From NCBI GenBank assembly GCA_019242385.1, contig JAFAVO010000094.1, positions 1 through 6,851 on the forward strand: a stretch of DNA of 6,851 nt. The letters run 5' to 3'. Shown here one piece after another: positions 5,555 through 6,851 of this stretch; position 1 is the first letter of the stretch, and each line of letters starts with the position of its first letter. The position numbers and the translations under genes are program-made. The notes under the pieces are model-generated. The model was not told the DNA's origin, did no database searches, and saw only the letters and a list, made by a program, of their open reading frames with translations. Source of the stretch: Gammaproteobacteria bacterium. Its GTDB lineage: Bacteria > Pseudomonadota > Gammaproteobacteria > Steroidobacterales > Steroidobacteraceae.

Positions 5555-6127
5555 TCACGAATTTGCATCCGTAGCTAAGCCGGCGCGGCGCCACACTTTC
5601 TCCGCCGACGGCAATGGGGTCCGCTTGCCCGTCATGATCTCGGGGGTGATCGCGTAAAGCACCGTCGAGCCGATCCTCGGAAAGCTGTCCTGCGGGCGTC
5701 CCCAGGAGTCCGGCGGCGCGTACTTGGACATGAAGGCGGTGAAGAAGCGCTGGCGAACCTCGAGCTCCGGCACCACCCGGATTCGTCCGAAGACCACGAC
5801 GGAGCGAAAAGCGATCGAGGTGTCACACTCTACCGGTCCGTACGGAAAGGTCTCGCCGGGCTCATCGGCTTCGAAGCACACCCGGTCACAGAATTCCACG
5901 TTGGCGAGAAAGTGCCCGCGATGACGCGCCGTATGCAGGAAGATGCGCTCCTCCATCCACACGAAGAGGTTCGGCACCACGTACGGATACCCATCCGCCC
6001 CCACCGTGGCAGTGCGGCCGCAGTGGGCGCTCGCGAGGAAGGCCCGCACCTCCTCGACGTTCATGATTTTGTCCGCGCGGCGCAGGTCGCCCCGTCGCGG
6101 CGCATCGCCTGGTATTTCGCTCGACAT
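5555..6127 (-). CDS. Pyridoxamine 5'-phosphate oxidase family (NimA-like) flavin-binding protein
   Basis: 190 residues from ATG (6125-6127), preceded by TGGAGGAG, a strong though close ribosome binding site. A short N-terminal part leads into MNVEEVRAFLASAHCGRTAT (residues 22-41) and VGADGYPYVVPNLFVWME, the first strands of the split-barrel fold. Then come HTARHRGHFLANVEFCDRVC followed by FEADEP, SVVVFGRIRVV, and a C-terminal YAITPEIMTGKR. This pattern is that of PNPOx-like FMN or F420-type split-barrel proteins related to the NimA nitroimidazole-resistance group, usually small dimers. Cofactor and substrate cannot be read from the sequence. True PdxH activity is unlikely because such proteins lack the PdxH C-terminal signature. 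A later ATG at 6062-6064 is possible, but the ribosome binding site favours the longer form. It follows the DNA ligase gene after 31 bases, which suggests one transcript. Confidence 0.85.
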   Translation of the reverse strand: MSSEIPGDAPRRGDLRRADKIMNVEEVRAFLASAHCGRTATVGADGYPYVVPNLFVWMEERIFLHTARHRGHFLANVEFCDRVCFEADEPGETFPYGPVECDTSIAFRSVVVFGRIRVVPELEVRQRFFTAFMSKYAPPDSWGRPQDSFPRIGSTVLYAITPEIMTGKRTPLPSAEKVWRRAGLATDANS

Positions 6128-6158
6128 CGCTCCTCCAGCTGCGGCTTTGCCGATGATG

Positions 6159-6851
6159 TCAGGATTCGCGGCGCACTTCCTGCGCGGCTTTGTCGACCCG
6201 CAGGCCCAGGAATGCGGCATGACGCAGGCGCGCCTCGGCCGTCCACTCGGTGAAGCGAATCTGCGCGACCAGCTGCGGCCTGGTCCAGCGCATTGCCCTC
6301 ATCTGATCGGCGGTGACGCCTCCGCCCCAGTGACCCGGGGCAGGATCGGGCAGGTTCGCGAAGGGGCACTCAGGCAGGAGCAGCGGCCGCAGCTTCGCGA
6401 GCAGCTCGCGCCGCGTGTGCGGAGTGAATCCCGCACGCACCTTGCCGGCGAACTGCAGTTTTCTGCCTTCGTAGTAGCCCACGAGAAGCGCATCGAGTCC
6501 CGTCGATCCCTCGGACCGAAATCCGCCGATGACGAACTCCTGCTGGCGCTCGAGCTTCAATTTGACCCAGTCGCCGTTGCGCTCGCCCGGCTGGTAGTTG
6601 GAGTCTCTGCGCTTGGCGATGACCCCCTCGATTCCGGCGGCCTGCACGGCCTGCACGACATCGGCCGCACTCCCAGGCAGCTCCTGCAGCAGGCGCATCC
6701 GCGGATCCTTGCCGAGCAGCGCAGGCAGTCGCGCCTGCCGGAGGCGCAGCGGCTCGCCCATCAGGTCGCGGCCTTCGAGATGCAGCAGGTCGAAGGCATA
6801 GAAGACGATGCGGTGGGTACGGTGCGAGGAGCGGTGCTGGAGGGCCTGAAA
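6159..6851 (-). CDS. ATP-dependent DNA ligase, LigD/LigC type, C-terminal part (partial at right edge)
   Basis: The frame is open to the right edge, so only the last 230 residues are seen. The segment starts inside the nucleotidyltransferase domain with FYAFDLLHLEG (ligase motif IIIa). It carries EGVIAKRRDSNY (motif IV, coding bases about 6594-6629) and DWVKLKL (motif V, 6552-6572). The OB-fold follows: EFVIGGFRSEGSTGLDALLV, YYEGRKLQFAGKVRAGF, then PQLVAQIRFTEWTAEARLRH and the end motif GLRVDK (usually GLREDK). The enzyme joins DNA ends using ATP. In bacteria this type commonly works with Ku in non-homologous end joining. The protein ends right after the OB-fold, so no polymerase domain follows. 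It is either a stand-alone ligase or a LigD with other domains placed before the ligase. Ku is not in the window. Confidence 0.92.
   Translation of the reverse strand, partial: FQALQHRSSHRTHRIVFYAFDLLHLEGRDLMGEPLRLRQARLPALLGKDPRMRLLQELPGSAADVVQAVQAAGIEGVIAKRRDSNYQPGERNGDWVKLKLERQQEFVIGGFRSEGSTGLDALLVGYYEGRKLQFAGKVRAGFTPHTRRELLAKLRPLLLPECPFANLPDPAPGHWGGGVTADQMRAMRWTRPQLVAQIRFTEWTAEARLRHAAFLGLRVDKAAQEVRRES

Noticed and set aside
5100..5594. A 164-codon minus-strand open reading overlapping the small membrane protein
   Set aside because: The product is Arg- and Ala-rich without motifs, whereas the competing frame encodes clear transmembrane helices and has a strong ribosome binding site.

Overview
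The window is strongly GC-rich, and third codon positions are dominated by G and C. It looks like an ordinary chromosomal stretch of a high-GC Proteobacterium, most likely a gammaproteobacterium. The clearest pointer is the glycine-zipper protein at 981-1535, which follows enterobacterial YcfJ almost end to end. An OsmC-family gene of the YhfA type and an M48 lipoprotein peptidase fit the same lineage. Four of the genes appear to start with GTG. I see no IS element, CRISPR array, tRNA, rRNA or phage gene.

Layout, left to right. Bases 1-47 may hold the 5' end of a minus-strand gene that runs off the left edge. A DUF2490-type outer-membrane beta-barrel protein (98-799) and the YcfJ-like envelope protein (981-1535) follow on the plus strand. 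They converge on an OsmC/YhfA-type gene on the minus strand (start at 2015). That gene has an in-frame TGA sixteen codons before its evident natural end: the visible stop is at 1638, but recognisable OsmC C-terminal sequence continues to a TAG at 1587. This is the most noteworthy observation in the window.

From a divergent intergenic region (2016-2210) a plus-strand block runs rightwards. It contains a membrane-anchored MDR-family NAD(P)-dependent oxidoreductase (2211-3317), an overlapping exported DUF2785 protein (about 3283-4224), and an M48 zinc metalloprotease predicted to be a lipoprotein (4308-5117). The M48 gene meets a minus-strand gene for a small three-helix membrane protein (5114-5446) tail to tail, sharing the palindrome TTAA in both stop codons. 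Farther right, also on the minus strand, are a flavin-binding PNPOx-family protein (5555-6127) and the C-terminal part of an ATP-dependent DNA ligase of the LigD/LigC type (6159 to the right edge). These two are 31 nt apart and probably co-transcribed.

Functionally the left and middle parts are rich in envelope proteins: an outer-membrane barrel, a glycine-zipper protein, an anchored oxidoreductase, an exported DUF2785 protein, a lipoprotein protease and a small membrane protein. The right end combines DNA end-joining or repair with a redox flavoprotein. I found no convincing new multi-gene system. The unusual points are local: the interrupted OsmC gene, the exported DUF2785 gene overlapping a membrane-anchored dehydrogenase, and the shared stop codons.
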